A stretch of DNA of 64,000 nucleotides from Bacteroidia bacterium (lineage in GTDB: Bacteria; Bacteroidota; Bacteroidia; J057). Shown here piece by piece: positions 34,966 to 43,398 of this stretch. The notes under the pieces are model-generated. The model worked only from the letters and a program-made list of their open reading frames with translations, had not been told where the DNA came from and ran no database searches. The stretch lies in the NCBI GenBank assembly GCA_019695295.1, contig JAIBAH010000008.1, positions 1 to 64,000 on the forward strand, given 5' to 3'. The stretch's first letter is position 1. Each line of letters opens with the position of its first letter. The translations under genes and the position numbers were made by a program.

Positions 34966-35531
34966 AACAATTTGGTTTCTAATAATTAAAGTAGTTTCAC
35001 AAAAAGTACATTAAATGTCTGAAAACTGTTCAGACAATATCAGTTGGAATTACAATACAATACGGCCGGTGGATGAAGTAATCCGGCACCTGGTCCCCCT
35101 TTAGCAAAATTAAAACAATGAGCAATAATTTTTTTATACCATAGGCTAACTATTTTTAAAAATTAAATTACAGAAAAAAAATGAACATTCTGCAAATAAA
35201 AAGTCAATTTAATACCCCTAAAAGACCTTGTTAAATTAAGTACGGGATACAGAAATAAATGTTACCTTTTACTTTCTCCATTCAGGCAAAGCGACCTCCA
35301 AAAGGCAACAGAATAAATACACAAAGTTATAATCTTATAACAATAAATATCTTCTCCATGAACAGTAATTAAACCAGAATATCTGTTCCATTTTGCAACA
35401 ATCGCCTTTTTTACAATCTGAATAGTAAAAAAAACTATAATACTATTTATATATATTTCGGTAATCGCATTAATTTAAATCAATAAAATAATATTCTCTG
35501 CTTATATGAAATTTACATGTTTGTGTAGTAC

Positions 35532-35570
35532 TTTTTTCCTCCCGCCGGCAATCACAGCGGGAGGAAAAAA
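35532..35570. repeat. 14-bp perfect palindrome of unknown role
   Basis: Arms 35532-35545 (T6 then CCTCCCGC) and 35557-35570 (GCGGGAGG then A6), loop 11 nt. The T and A runs are on the inner-promoter side, i.e. T first and A last, the reverse of a rho-independent terminator, on both strands. Confidence 0.7.
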
Positions 35571-35613
35571 ACGATAGGCATTCATAAATAAATACGGAAT
35601 TCATTTTCATTTT

Positions 35614-35692
35614 ACTTACAGAAAAACTACGTTCGTAGCGCCGGGCACATCAAAACTGACCAAATTAATTTTCACGATACTTACAGAAAAAA
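35614..35692 (+). repeat. Direct repeat ACTTACAGAAAAA
   Basis: A 13-bp direct repeat, copies at 35614-35626 and 35679-35691, 65 bp apart, each preceded by TTTTCA. The second lies directly against the -33 element of the promoter downstream, so a regulator site is possible. Confidence 0.5.
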
Positions 35693-35693
35693 G

Positions 35694-35724
35694 TTGGAGG
35701 ATGCAATAAAAAGCGGTATCTTTG
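35694..35724 (+). promoter_or_regulatory. Complete Bacteroidota-type promoter
   Basis: TTG at 35694-35696 and TATCTTTG at 35717-35724 with a 20-bp spacer, matching the -33/-7 promoter of this phylum. Expected transcript start ~35731, about 65 nt before the small gene. Confidence 0.75.
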
Positions 35725-35795
35725 ACGTTGATTAAAGCGGAGATTCCCATTCCGGGTATATTCCGGCTAAGTTTTCATCTTAATTTTTCTCATCA

Positions 35796-35993
35796 ATGGA
35801 AGGACTTACAAATCAGGAATTATTACAGAAACTACAGGAATATGAGGCAATTATAAGAGATCAGCAAGTGCTGATTCAGCAGTTGCTGGATTATAATAAA
35901 AAATTGACGGAAATTGCCGCTACTCAGAAGGAAACCATTACCTCCATGCGTCTCATGATGGGCGGCTCTATGAATCCCCCTCATAATCAGTAA
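35796..35993 (+). CDS. Small coiled-coil protein
   Basis: A 65-residue cytoplasmic protein with no family recognised. After MEGLTNQELLQ it runs as one continuous helix with Leu/Ile at heptad spacing (LLQKLQEYEAIIRDQQVLIQQLLDYNKKLTEIA, read as segments), then a Met-rich, Pro-containing tail (MRLMMGGSMNPPHNQ). Gln and Glu are frequent, as in a parallel dimeric or trimeric coil. A well-formed promoter 72 bp upstream and normal codon use support it as real. It could be a small adaptor or regulator; function unknown. Confidence 0.65.
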   Translation: MEGLTNQELLQKLQEYEAIIRDQQVLIQQLLDYNKKLTEIAATQKETITSMRLMMGGSMNPPHNQ

Positions 35994-36099
35994 TCTGTAC
36001 TTTTCCCATTTTAGTACTGGGTACGGATGCTGCGGGCTTTTGCTGTTGGTACAGAAACAAATTCCCTGCTTATTCTGTTTTCAGTAAAATATTTCTTTT

Positions 36100-36669
36100 A
36101 TGCAATGTAAATTGTGTGTGTGCCTTTTGCTTTTCCTGTTTCCGGCTTTGCTGAATGCGCAAAACAATCCGGTTACGGAAGACCTGCCCGAAAAACTGAA
36201 AACGCAATTAAAAAACAGTAGTACCCCGGCGCTGATTTACCGGAAAGAAGTCGTTGATCTTACCCAAAATCCGGTAAAAGTAGAAACTCAAACCTTTACG
36301 GCTGATACACTGAACCGGTTGATGCTCTCCGAAACAGACTATGCACTCGCTTATTTTGCAGGAAGCCCCAAATTAAAGCCTTATTTTGACGAGACCCGTG
36401 TCAATGATACGATACATTATAAAATAAAGACTGCGGAATACGAAAAAAGCCCGCTCAAAGTTCAGAAAATCCTCAGAAATCCTCAGAATAATATTATCTA
36501 CTGGGAAAGCCACTGTATTACCGGTAATTTTCTCTACAGGAAGGAGATAAATATTAAAGTCTATTTTGATTCCCGGGGAAAATACTCCCATCATTTTCTG
36601 AAAATCTACCTGAGAATGGAGGTAATCAATCAGATATTTCATACTTTGATTAGCGGAAGCCGAAAATAA
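36100..36669 (+). CDS. Secreted protein of unknown function
   Basis: A 189-residue protein with a signal peptide (1-20, CLLLFLFPALLNA then QNN). The mature part is mostly polar alpha/beta without Cys pairs apart from one Cys near 140 (ESHCITGNFLYRKE). No motif or family is recognised. The compact domain with strands at TALIYRKE, DYALAYFAG and INIKVYFDSRG could be a small binding or assembly domain. It stands alone between the coiled-coil gene and the convergent D/R/E-repeat gene. Confidence 0.75.
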   Translation: MQCKLCVCLLLFLFPALLNAQNNPVTEDLPEKLKTQLKNSSTPALIYRKEVVDLTQNPVKVETQTFTADTLNRLMLSETDYALAYFAGSPKLKPYFDETRVNDTIHYKIKTAEYEKSPLKVQKILRNPQNNIIYWESHCITGNFLYRKEINIKVYFDSRGKYSHHFLKIYLRMEVINQIFHTLISGSRK

Positions 36670-36698
36670 AAAAGCCCGCAGGATTACCCCGCAGACTT
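36668..36698 (-). terminator. Terminator of the D/R/E-repeat gene
   Basis: On the minus strand an 11-bp stem with three G-U wobbles (36688-36698 with 36672-36682), a GTAAT loop and T6. Read on the plus strand the wobbles become mismatches, so it works mainly for the minus-strand gene. Confidence 0.75.
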
Positions 36699-36732
36699 TT
36701 GCAATTTATATTAAATGATAGGAGTGTAAGCA

Positions 36733-37062
36733 TCAACGTCTTCTGTCTCTGCGGTCTTCGCGGCGGTCTCTGACATCTTCTTTTCTGTCGATATAATCCT
36801 CTCTTCTGTCCCGGACATCTTCCTTTCTGTCCTTTATGTCTTCCAGTTTGTCGAGAGGGCCTCCGTTATGCTGAGCATCAATAATATCCTCCCGGCGATC
36901 CCGGACATCTTCCCTACGGTCTTTTCTGTCTTCTTTACGGTCCAGAACATCTTCCCGGTGGTCTCTGACATCTTCGGCACGGTCTCTTAACTGAGCGTTT
37001 GCAACAGGTGCTACACACATAAACAAAGCAAGAACGAATGAACTAATCAATCCTTTTTTCAT
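36733..37062 (-). CDS. Secreted Asp/Arg/Glu-repeat protein
   Basis: A 109-residue protein: signal peptide 1-23 (ending ANAQ) and then almost only charged residues in repeats of DRxEDxxD type, such as RDHREDVLDRKED and KEDVRDRRED (at least six copies), interrupted by a short AQHNGGPLDKLED stretch. The alternation of acidic and basic residues at i to i+4 spacing predicts a single stable alpha helix in the periplasm. Repeat units are not identical at the DNA level, so the sequence is old. No function is known; it may act as a spacer, ion or polymer binder. A terminator lies 35 bp downstream. Confidence 0.75.
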   Translation of the reverse strand: MKKGLISSFVLALFMCVAPVANAQLRDRAEDVRDHREDVLDRKEDRKDRREDVRDRREDIIDAQHNGGPLDKLEDIKDRKEDVRDRREDYIDRKEDVRDRREDRRDRRR

Positions 37063-37208
37063 AATATTTTATTCTTTTTTAAAGGGTGAAAACGTAAATA
37101 AATTTTGTTTTATACTCCTTTGAGCGAAAAAAAGAACGGAGGTTTAATCCTGAAAATCAACTTTTGTCTGATATTGAGTATTCGTGTTTTCCGGCTGAAT
37201 ATTCGTGT

Positions 37209-37245
37209 ATAAAAAGCCCTCTCTCATATTCTGAAAGAGGGCTTT
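37209..37245 (-). terminator. Terminator of the SOUL gene
   Basis: A perfect 10-bp stem (37236-37245 with 37213-37222), a 13-nt loop, and five T residues on the minus strand, 27 bp after the stop. Confidence 0.82.
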
Positions 37246-37271
37246 ACGGATGATTTTGATTTATATGCCGG

Positions 37272-37886
37272 CTATTCCTGAAATCCCGTCAGTTCAACCA
37301 GTACTTCGTTTTTTCTGCCAAATAATTGAAACGGCGGGTTATAATAAAGATACTGAACATTTCCACTGGGAGAAAGGCCTTCTTTTTTGAGCAGCTCCAG
37401 TAAAGCCTCCGATTTCCTGTCCATTTTCTCTTTATTGGCAAATCCTCCAAATGTGAGGGAAGCGGTATAAACAGGCTCTGTTTCCCGGAATTGAATATGA
37501 GAAGCGTTGGGCTTGGGTTTGCTTTCGAGCTTAAACCCTTCGGGCATGACAAAAGTAATTTCGCCGGAGCCTTTCTCATCCAGTACCGATTTTACGGGAG
37601 CTGTCATGGCAATTTTTTGTTTTTCTTCATTTCCACCGAAGATATAGCCCGCCAAATCCCGGAAGCCATTGTTCATCATTTGTTTGTATTCGCCGTTTTT
37701 TTGTACACTTGCCTCTATCGCAGACGGATAAAAGCGAATTTCCATTTCGCCGGATTTTTTCACCAGACGATAAGGTTGAGTGGGAGTCTGTGCCATAATA
37801 AAATAAGTTTGAAAACCGGAATAAGCCAGTAAAACAGTTACCAGCAAAACTCCTGTGATTTTTTTAAAAATAAGTAAACTAACCAT
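37272..37886 (-). CDS. SOUL-family heme-binding protein
   Basis: A 204-residue protein of the SOUL/HBP family. From the ATG at 37886 it starts with a hydrophobic segment (VSLLIFKKITGVLLVTVLLAYSG) that is a signal peptide or anchor; a frame starting at 37958 adds 24 improbable residues. Family landmarks: YRLVKKSGEMEIRFYP (strand 1), RDLAGYIFGGNEEKQKIAMTAPV (with IAMTAPV, the hallmark), EITFVMPEGF, and the C-terminal YYNPPFQLFGRKNEVLVEL. Heme binding is known for animal homologues; bacterial members may bind tetrapyrroles or act in envelope stress. Monocistronic with its own terminator. Confidence 0.92.
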   Translation of the reverse strand: MVSLLIFKKITGVLLVTVLLAYSGFQTYFIMAQTPTQPYRLVKKSGEMEIRFYPSAIEASVQKNGEYKQMMNNGFRDLAGYIFGGNEEKQKIAMTAPVKSVLDEKGSGEITFVMPEGFKLESKPKPNASHIQFRETEPVYTASLTFGGFANKEKMDRKSEALLELLKKEGLSPSGNVQYLYYNPPFQLFGRKNEVLVELTGFQE

Positions 37887-38031
37887 GATTTTGTGTTGAT
37901 TTTCAAAACAAACGGAGACAGTGTAGAAATGTTTTGGAAATACATGGTTTTTTTTCATTGAAAACCCACTGACAATCAGGAAACAAGAGTAACGGTAACA
38001 GAAAAGGACAAAGAGAAAAACACTTTACTCC

Positions 38032-39171
38032 TCAGAAGCTAATATCATACAGTTTTTTGAATTGAAGCCTGCTGAAACTTTCCGGAATCAACCGGAAGAG
38101 AAAATTCCGGAGTGTTGCCAAAATCGGATTCCGGGTTTGTGCTAAGCTACCGAGATTTCGGGAAGTATTTATAATGTAACGGGTTCTTGCCAGCCTTTTT
38201 TGCTCATACAGACGAAAAACTGCCGGCAAATCAGGGTTTTGTTTCAATATCGCTCCAAGGGTTACAGCGTCCTCTATTGCCTGACATGCTCCCTGACCCA
38301 TATTGGGTGTTGTGGCATGCGCTGCGTCTCCCACAAGCAATATTCTACCGTAAGCAAAACGGTTCAGGGGCTTTATATCCAGAATATCATTATGAATCAG
38401 TGCTTCATCTGAAGTTTCCCAAAGTATATCCGGGACAGCCGGATGAAAGTGTTTAAAATGAATCCGGAGGTCAGAGACACCCATTTTTTTCATTTTCAGG
38501 TCATTTTCAGGTGCATTGATACATGCAAACCAGTAAATTTTATTTCCCTTAAGCGGAACAATTCCAAACCGGCCCTCAACGCCCCAGGTTTCAGAGGTTT
38601 CTGTAATTTTCAGCCGGGAATTATCGATCACTGCCCTCCAGCAGGTATAGCCGGCATATCTTGGGGTGGAGCCGGGAATTAATTTTTGCCGTATTGCGGA
38701 ATGTATGCCGTCAGCCACTATCAGAAAATCGGTTTCGAGCTGAGCACCATCTTTAAAATGAATGATGACGGAATCCGGCTTTTGGATAAAATCGACTGCC
38801 TGCCGGTTTAAATTGATGGAAAGATTTTTGGCTTTGGAGAGAAGCACCGCATGTAAATCGGCCCGGTGAATGGTAAAATTGTCTGTTCCGTACTTTTGGG
38901 ATAAAGAAATGCTGTCAGTTTTCAAAATGACTTTTCCTCCGGAATCATATATGACAAAAGCAGGCAATGCGTTTCCTCTTTCAATTATCTCACTTTCAAT
39001 GCCGATATGCTTAAGTGCCTTCATGGCATTGGCAGCAAGTACAAGCCCTGCTCCTACAGCCCTGATTTGGGGTGCAGCTTCAAATATTTCAGGCTGAAAG
39101 CCTGCCTGCTTCAGAGCGATTGCGGTCGTAAGCCCCGCTATTCCGCCACCAATAATTGCAATTTTTACCAT
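38032..39171 (-). CDS. FAD-dependent monooxygenase
   Basis: A 379-residue class A flavoprotein monooxygenase of the UbiH/TetX/zeaxanthin-epoxidase type. It has the three FAD/NAD(P)H fingerprints: IAIIGGGIAGLTTAIALK (residues ~4-21, GxGxxG), the DG motif FLIVADGIHSAIRQKL near 150, and the GD motif ILLVGDAAHATTPNMGQGA near 285. Substrate is not evident; similar enzymes hydroxylate aromatic or polyene compounds, tetracyclines included. It could fit the carotenoid context at the start of the window, but the distance is 38 kb, so this is only a thought. ATG at 39171; no terminator was found. Confidence 0.92.
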   Translation of the reverse strand: MVKIAIIGGGIAGLTTAIALKQAGFQPEIFEAAPQIRAVGAGLVLAANAMKALKHIGIESEIIERGNALPAFVIYDSGGKVILKTDSISLSQKYGTDNFTIHRADLHAVLLSKAKNLSINLNRQAVDFIQKPDSVIIHFKDGAQLETDFLIVADGIHSAIRQKLIPGSTPRYAGYTCWRAVIDNSRLKITETSETWGVEGRFGIVPLKGNKIYWFACINAPENDLKMKKMGVSDLRIHFKHFHPAVPDILWETSDEALIHNDILDIKPLNRFAYGRILLVGDAAHATTPNMGQGACQAIEDAVTLGAILKQNPDLPAVFRLYEQKRLARTRYIINTSRNLGSLAQTRNPILATLRNFLFRLIPESFSRLQFKKLYDISF

Positions 39172-39359
39172 ACAAATGATTTAACTATTCGTTCAATCTG
39201 AAATAATGAACTAATAAGCAGTTAGTTTTGATTGATTTCCACAGAAAATACTTAAAAAAACAACTACCTTTCAGAACTACTTCTGATAGTTTAATCGATT
39301 CATTTATCCGGTTATATGCAGGAAATACGAAAAACAGCCCCCCGAAAAGGAAACTGCTT

Positions 39360-40133
39360 TCAGCTTTCTTTTTTCAGATTTTTGGCAAGGGTAATAAATT
39401 CCGGAATGCCCAGCGCTTCCGCTCTCAGGGTATAAAGATGTTCATCGCCTTCGAAGGACTCAAAAACCAAAGGCTTGAGTGCATTTCTGAGGGTTTTTCG
39501 TCTTTGATTAAAAGCGGTTTTTACTACATTTTTTAATACTGAAAAATCGACTTCTTCTTCCGGTCTGTCCTTTCTTACCATACGGATTACGGCACTCATT
39601 ACTTTGGGAGGGGGCGAAAAAACAGAGGGAGGCACAGAAAATTCGTATTTTATATCGAAGTAGTATTGCAATAAAACGCTGAGAATCCCATAGGTTTTAT
39701 TTCCTTTTGCAGCACAGATTCGCTCCGCTACTTCTTTTTGAATCATAAAAACCCCTTCTTTTACATATTTTCTGTTTTCGATAATATGAAAAAAAATCGG
39801 CGAGCTGATATTGTAGGGTAAATTCCCGATTAAAAAGCTATCCGGAAGTAATGTAGCGGCAGGATTCCACTTCAGTACGTCCTGAAAAATAATCCGTTCG
39901 GATAGTTCAGGGAAAGTACTTTTGAGGTAATTTACAGCGTCAGGGTCCACTTCTACTACCCTCAACTGCGGATACAGGGGTAAGAGATACTGAGTAAGCA
40001 CTCCCATTCCGGGGCCTATCTCAGCCACTACCGAATCCTGAGTAGCCTGAAGTGTCCGTACTATTTTTTGCGCCAGTTGTTTATCGGTAAGAAAATGCTG
40101 ACCAAGATGTTTTTTGGGAGATAATTTCTCCAT
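39360..40133 (-). CDS. rsmA: 16S rRNA dimethyladenosine transferase RsmA (KsgA)
   Basis: An SAM-dependent enzyme that dimethylates two adjacent adenines (A1518, A1519) near the 3' end of 16S rRNA, a checkpoint in 30S assembly. The 257 residues begin KKHLGQHFLTDKQLAQKIV, carry the SAM motif VAEIGPGMGVLTQYLL near 37, VVEVDPDAV near 59 and the catalytic NLPYNISSPI (~104-113, N-x-P-Y). A FSPPPKVMSAVIRM segment and the C-terminal RRKTLRNALK helix are as usual. It is in one direction with the UPF0173 gene, 30 bp downstream of it. ATG start. Confidence 0.97.
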   Translation of the reverse strand: MEKLSPKKHLGQHFLTDKQLAQKIVRTLQATQDSVVAEIGPGMGVLTQYLLPLYPQLRVVEVDPDAVNYLKSTFPELSERIIFQDVLKWNPAATLLPDSFLIGNLPYNISSPIFFHIIENRKYVKEGVFMIQKEVAERICAAKGNKTYGILSVLLQYYFDIKYEFSVPPSVFSPPPKVMSAVIRMVRKDRPEEEVDFSVLKNVVKTAFNQRRKTLRNALKPLVFESFEGDEHLYTLRAEALGIPEFITLAKNLKKES

Positions 40134-40163
40134 AAGTATGTGTATTGGTGTAAAAACAGGAAA

Positions 40164-40847
40164 TTAATCTATCGTTAGCGTTTCTCCTATTTTTAACAAA
40201 TGTAATTGTTTTTCTTTTTCCCGGAAGGTCTCAATGGCTTTCTCATGATTGATAACAATAAAGCCAAAAGTATCATAATGCATTCCGATAATGGTATCAC
40301 ATTGAATGAATTCTGCGGCAACTGCGGCATCTTCTACACCCATTGTAAAATTATCCCCCAGACAAAGCATTGCGAATTTCAAATCGTACAGCGCACCAAT
40401 CAGTTTCATGTCGTATGTAAGGGCGGTATCTCCGGAGAAGTAAAAATCGCCCTCATCGGTACTAATCACAAATCCCCCGGGATTTCCTCCGCTGCTTCCG
40501 TCAGGCAACGTCGAAGAATGAACGGCATTTACATATTTCACAGTACCAAAATCAAATTTCCATTGTCCTCCGTGGTTCATCGGATGATTATTCTTAATTC
40601 CTTTTTTCTCAAACCAGGAAACAATCTCATAATTGGAGATGACTTTGGCACCCGTTCTTTTGGCAATAACCTCTACATCTGCCACATGATCCCCGTGTCC
40701 ATGGGAAATTAAAATATAATCCGCAGGAACCGATTGTATATCAATCGCTTTTGCCTTATCATTTGGCGTAATAAAGGGGTCAAAAAGCAAATGAACGCCT
40801 TTAATTTCCACTCCAAGACAAGCATGCCCGTAATAAGTAACTTTCAT
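40164..40847 (-). CDS. UPF0173 metal-dependent hydrolase
   Basis: A 227-residue metallo-beta-lactamase-fold enzyme of the UPF0173 (UlaG-like) group. The start was set at the ATG at 40847 (MKVTYYGHACLGVEIKG), which is the exact family N-terminus; the frame to 40898 adds 17 unmatched residues. The metal motif is ISHGHGDHVAD near residue 51, with YFSGDTALT near 137 giving the bridging Asp and IGMHYDTFGFI near 189 giving a final His. The substrate of the family is unknown. It is followed at 30 bp by rsmA and is divergent from the patatin gene. Confidence 0.93.
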   Translation of the reverse strand: MKVTYYGHACLGVEIKGVHLLFDPFITPNDKAKAIDIQSVPADYILISHGHGDHVADVEVIAKRTGAKVISNYEIVSWFEKKGIKNNHPMNHGGQWKFDFGTVKYVNAVHSSTLPDGSSGGNPGGFVISTDEGDFYFSGDTALTYDMKLIGALYDLKFAMLCLGDNFTMGVEDAAVAAEFIQCDTIIGMHYDTFGFIVINHEKAIETFREKEKQLHLLKIGETLTID

Positions 40848-40927
40848 ATTTTTAGTCGGTTTCAGTAAAAAATTTAATTCAGGGTTTAAAATTAACAACT
40901 TTTATCCGATAATTTATGTTTTTTCCC

Positions 40928-40935
40928 TATCTTTA
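40928..40935 (+). promoter_or_regulatory. Near-consensus -7 element before the membrane patatin gene
   Basis: TATCTTTA (last base differs from TAnnTTTG) ends 20 bp before the ATG at 40956. Suggestive only. Confidence 0.35.
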
Positions 40936-40955
40936 CAAAAAAAGATTCACAGAAA

Positions 40956-43259
40956 ATGACTTCTATTAGAAAGCAAAAAATCCTTAATGTAAAAAGAAAA
41001 CTAAAAATCCAGCAATACTGGGAAGCCTTTTTTTATTCTTTTCCTGTCCGGCTGATTGCACTTCAGCTCAGGCAACATCCCTTCCTGATTCTCACATGGC
41101 TGTTTGTATATGCCGTTATGGGCGGAGGTATTCTGAGTAGTATGGGAGGCCGGTATCAGGTACTTGAAGCTGAGTATCTCGGAGGAGTAGGCTTCAAAAG
41201 TTTTCTGTTGATGGGGGCGGCTTTCGGGTCTTTTATTTTTGCCTACCTTATTACATTATACATCAATGCAAGTTATAAATTTCATTTTCTGGTTCTTCGG
41301 CGGGCACCTTTTTTTACATTTGCCCTGAACAACTCTATCATTCCCGGCATTTTTCTCCTCATGTTTGCCTATAATTTCACGGAATGGACCGGAAATTTAT
41401 ATGGATACAGCTGGGAATTCTGGAAAAGAGCCATGGGATTTATCGGAGGAAGTTCATTGGTTTTTTTGATTCTTTCCTCTACTTTTTTTGCCACTACCAA
41501 AAACATTTTTACCTACTTCGGTGAAAGTATTCAGCATGAATTTGAGAAACAAAAAAAATTCAGAAGAGGGCGACTACTCGTTGGAAAGGCCAAAGACAGT
41601 GTCAGTCATCCTGACAGGGTGGATAATTATCTGGGGATTTATCCGTTGGGAATCAGAAAAGTCAAAGATGTACAATTGCTCAGTGTCCCCAAGGTATTGC
41701 AGGTGCTGAATCAGAATCACGGAAACCTGTTGTTTCTTCAGTTGCTTTTTTTATTTTTACTCATCGGGCTGGGTTTTTTCAGCGATTATCCCATTTGTCA
41801 GATACCCTTAGGGGCTACCGGTTTTCTTGCACTCGCTTTGGCAATGATGATATCCGGCGCATTGACCTTCTGGGTACGGAAAATCGGATTTGTGACCTTT
41901 ATCATCCTTTTCGGATTAATCTATGGATACTACAAGGTAGATTTTTTAAGGGAAAGAAACAGTGCGTTCGGGATGAATTACGAAGTTACTCCGGCTGAAT
42001 ATACACTTCAACGGCTCAATCAACTGGTTTCTTCGGAAAATATTCAGGCAGATAAAGAAGAAACTTTATCTATTTTGAATGCATGGAAGGCAAAGTATCA
42101 GCAAAAATATGGTCAGAACGCAAAACCATTTGCTGTTTTTGTATGTACAACAGGGGGAGGAATGCGTTCTTCTTTATGGTCTATCTCGGTACTCCAGCAT
42201 CTTGATACACTAACCAACGGAAAACTTACGGACGAAATCAGACTTATGACGGGGGCTTCAGGAGGGATGATGGGAACGGGCTACTTCCGGGAGTTAATTT
42301 CGAAAAAAAGAAAAGGCGAAATTCCTTCTCTTGCTGACCCCAAACTCAATGAGCCAATCGTAAAAGACTTAATCAACCGGGTTTTTTTCCAGGCTCTTAC
42401 TGACGCATGCTTTCCCAATCTGACTTTTAAAATAGGAGAAAAACAGTATGAAAAAGAAAAAGGATATGCTTTTGATAAGCAATTAATGAATAACGTACCG
42501 GAATTTAAAGGAAAAAGGATGGGTGATTACCGCGAAGCAGAATTAAAAGCGGAAATCCCTCAGATGATTTTAACCCCTGCCATTACCAATCAGGCCAAGA
42601 TGTTGTATATTTCTCCTGTAGGTACCTCTTATCTTGCTGCGCCTACTCATATTGCAGATAAATATACCGCTAAAACTCCCGGGATTGAGTTCCGGCGGTT
42701 TTTTGAGAAACAGGAAGCCGATAGCCTTTGGTTCGTTACTGCATTAAGAATGAATGCGACTTTCCCCTATGTGCTTCCCTTAGTGGCACTGCCAAGTAAA
42801 CCCGAAATGCGTACGATAGATGCAGGAGCACTCGAAAATTTCGGTATCAGTACCGCTGTAAAATATATTTATTCTTTTGAAGATTGGCTCGAAGAAAATA
42901 CGGAAGGGATTATATTTGTAACGATAAGAGATACCGAAAAGGAAGACCCTATCGAAGATGTTACAAAAGCGGGTGTCGTTTCCCAGATTTTTGCCCCGTT
43001 GGGGAGCGCAGTAAATTCTATGAAACAGGGAAATGATTTTGGAAATGACTTTTTATTACAGTATTTTAAATATTGGTACAAAGGCAAAATGCACATCGTT
43101 TCCTATGAATATCCATGGAATGAACTCCCGAATCCGGCTTCACTCAGTTTTCATCTTTCCGAAATCGAAAAGAAAAAACTCCCGGAATCTTTGCTTCATC
43201 CTCATAATATAGAACAGACAGAAATCATTCGCCAAATCTATCAATCCCCCTCAAAATGA
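40956..43259 (+). CDS. Membrane-anchored patatin-like phospholipase
   Basis: A 767-residue protein: about seven membrane helices in the first ~330 residues (starting LILTWLFVYAVMGGGIL) followed by a patatin-like domain. The hydrolase motifs are present: oxyanion hole TTGGGMRSSLW near residue 397, nucleophile elbow MTGASGGMMG (GxSxG, Ser ~430) and the DAG dyad (TIDAGALENFG near 620). Catalytic Ser-Asp geometry is thus intact. Patatins cleave membrane acyl lipids; the membrane anchoring makes endogenous phospholipid the likely substrate. Between the TM part and the patatin domain lies a charged helical linker (~345-390). No recognised immunity or transport partner is nearby. ATG start. Confidence 0.88.
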   Translation: MTSIRKQKILNVKRKLKIQQYWEAFFYSFPVRLIALQLRQHPFLILTWLFVYAVMGGGILSSMGGRYQVLEAEYLGGVGFKSFLLMGAAFGSFIFAYLITLYINASYKFHFLVLRRAPFFTFALNNSIIPGIFLLMFAYNFTEWTGNLYGYSWEFWKRAMGFIGGSSLVFLILSSTFFATTKNIFTYFGESIQHEFEKQKKFRRGRLLVGKAKDSVSHPDRVDNYLGIYPLGIRKVKDVQLLSVPKVLQVLNQNHGNLLFLQLLFLFLLIGLGFFSDYPICQIPLGATGFLALALAMMISGALTFWVRKIGFVTFIILFGLIYGYYKVDFLRERNSAFGMNYEVTPAEYTLQRLNQLVSSENIQADKEETLSILNAWKAKYQQKYGQNAKPFAVFVCTTGGGMRSSLWSISVLQHLDTLTNGKLTDEIRLMTGASGGMMGTGYFRELISKKRKGEIPSLADPKLNEPIVKDLINRVFFQALTDACFPNLTFKIGEKQYEKEKGYAFDKQLMNNVPEFKGKRMGDYREAELKAEIPQMILTPAITNQAKMLYISPVGTSYLAAPTHIADKYTAKTPGIEFRRFFEKQEADSLWFVTALRMNATFPYVLPLVALPSKPEMRTIDAGALENFGISTAVKYIYSFEDWLEENTEGIIFVTIRDTEKEDPIEDVTKAGVVSQIFAPLGSAVNSMKQGNDFGNDFLLQYFKYWYKGKMHIVSYEYPWNELPNPASLSFHLSEIEKKKLPESLLHPHNIEQTEIIRQIYQSPSK

Positions 43260-43360
43260 GGCACTAACCCATAAGCCCAGCTCCCTGTTTCCCCATCCGG
43301 AAGCCTTTTTGCTGTTACCAAACAGGTTTTTTTTTCCATTTATTATACTGACATCCGCTT

Positions 43361-43368
43361 TACTTTTG
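43361..43368 (+). promoter_or_regulatory. -7 promoter element of radC
   Basis: TACTTTTG, an exact consensus match, ends 30 bp before the radC ATG. Confidence 0.55.
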
Positions 43369-43398
43369 TACCGTTAAACTACAAATTATCAAAAAAAA

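Larger units (their letters stand above)
34966..35795. other. Gene-poor intergenic region with palindromes
   Basis: 830 bp without a convincing gene. Visible structure: an 8-bp inverted repeat (TGTCTGAA, 35016-35034 region), a 14-bp palindrome at 35532-35570, a 13-bp direct repeat at 35614 and 35679, and a full promoter at 35694-35724 for the small downstream gene. The rest is AT-rich. Confidence 0.6.

Noticed and set aside
35532-35570. Palindrome considered as a rho-independent terminator
   Set aside because: The T-run precedes and the A-run follows the stem on both strands, the reverse of a terminator. It is listed as a palindrome of unknown role instead.
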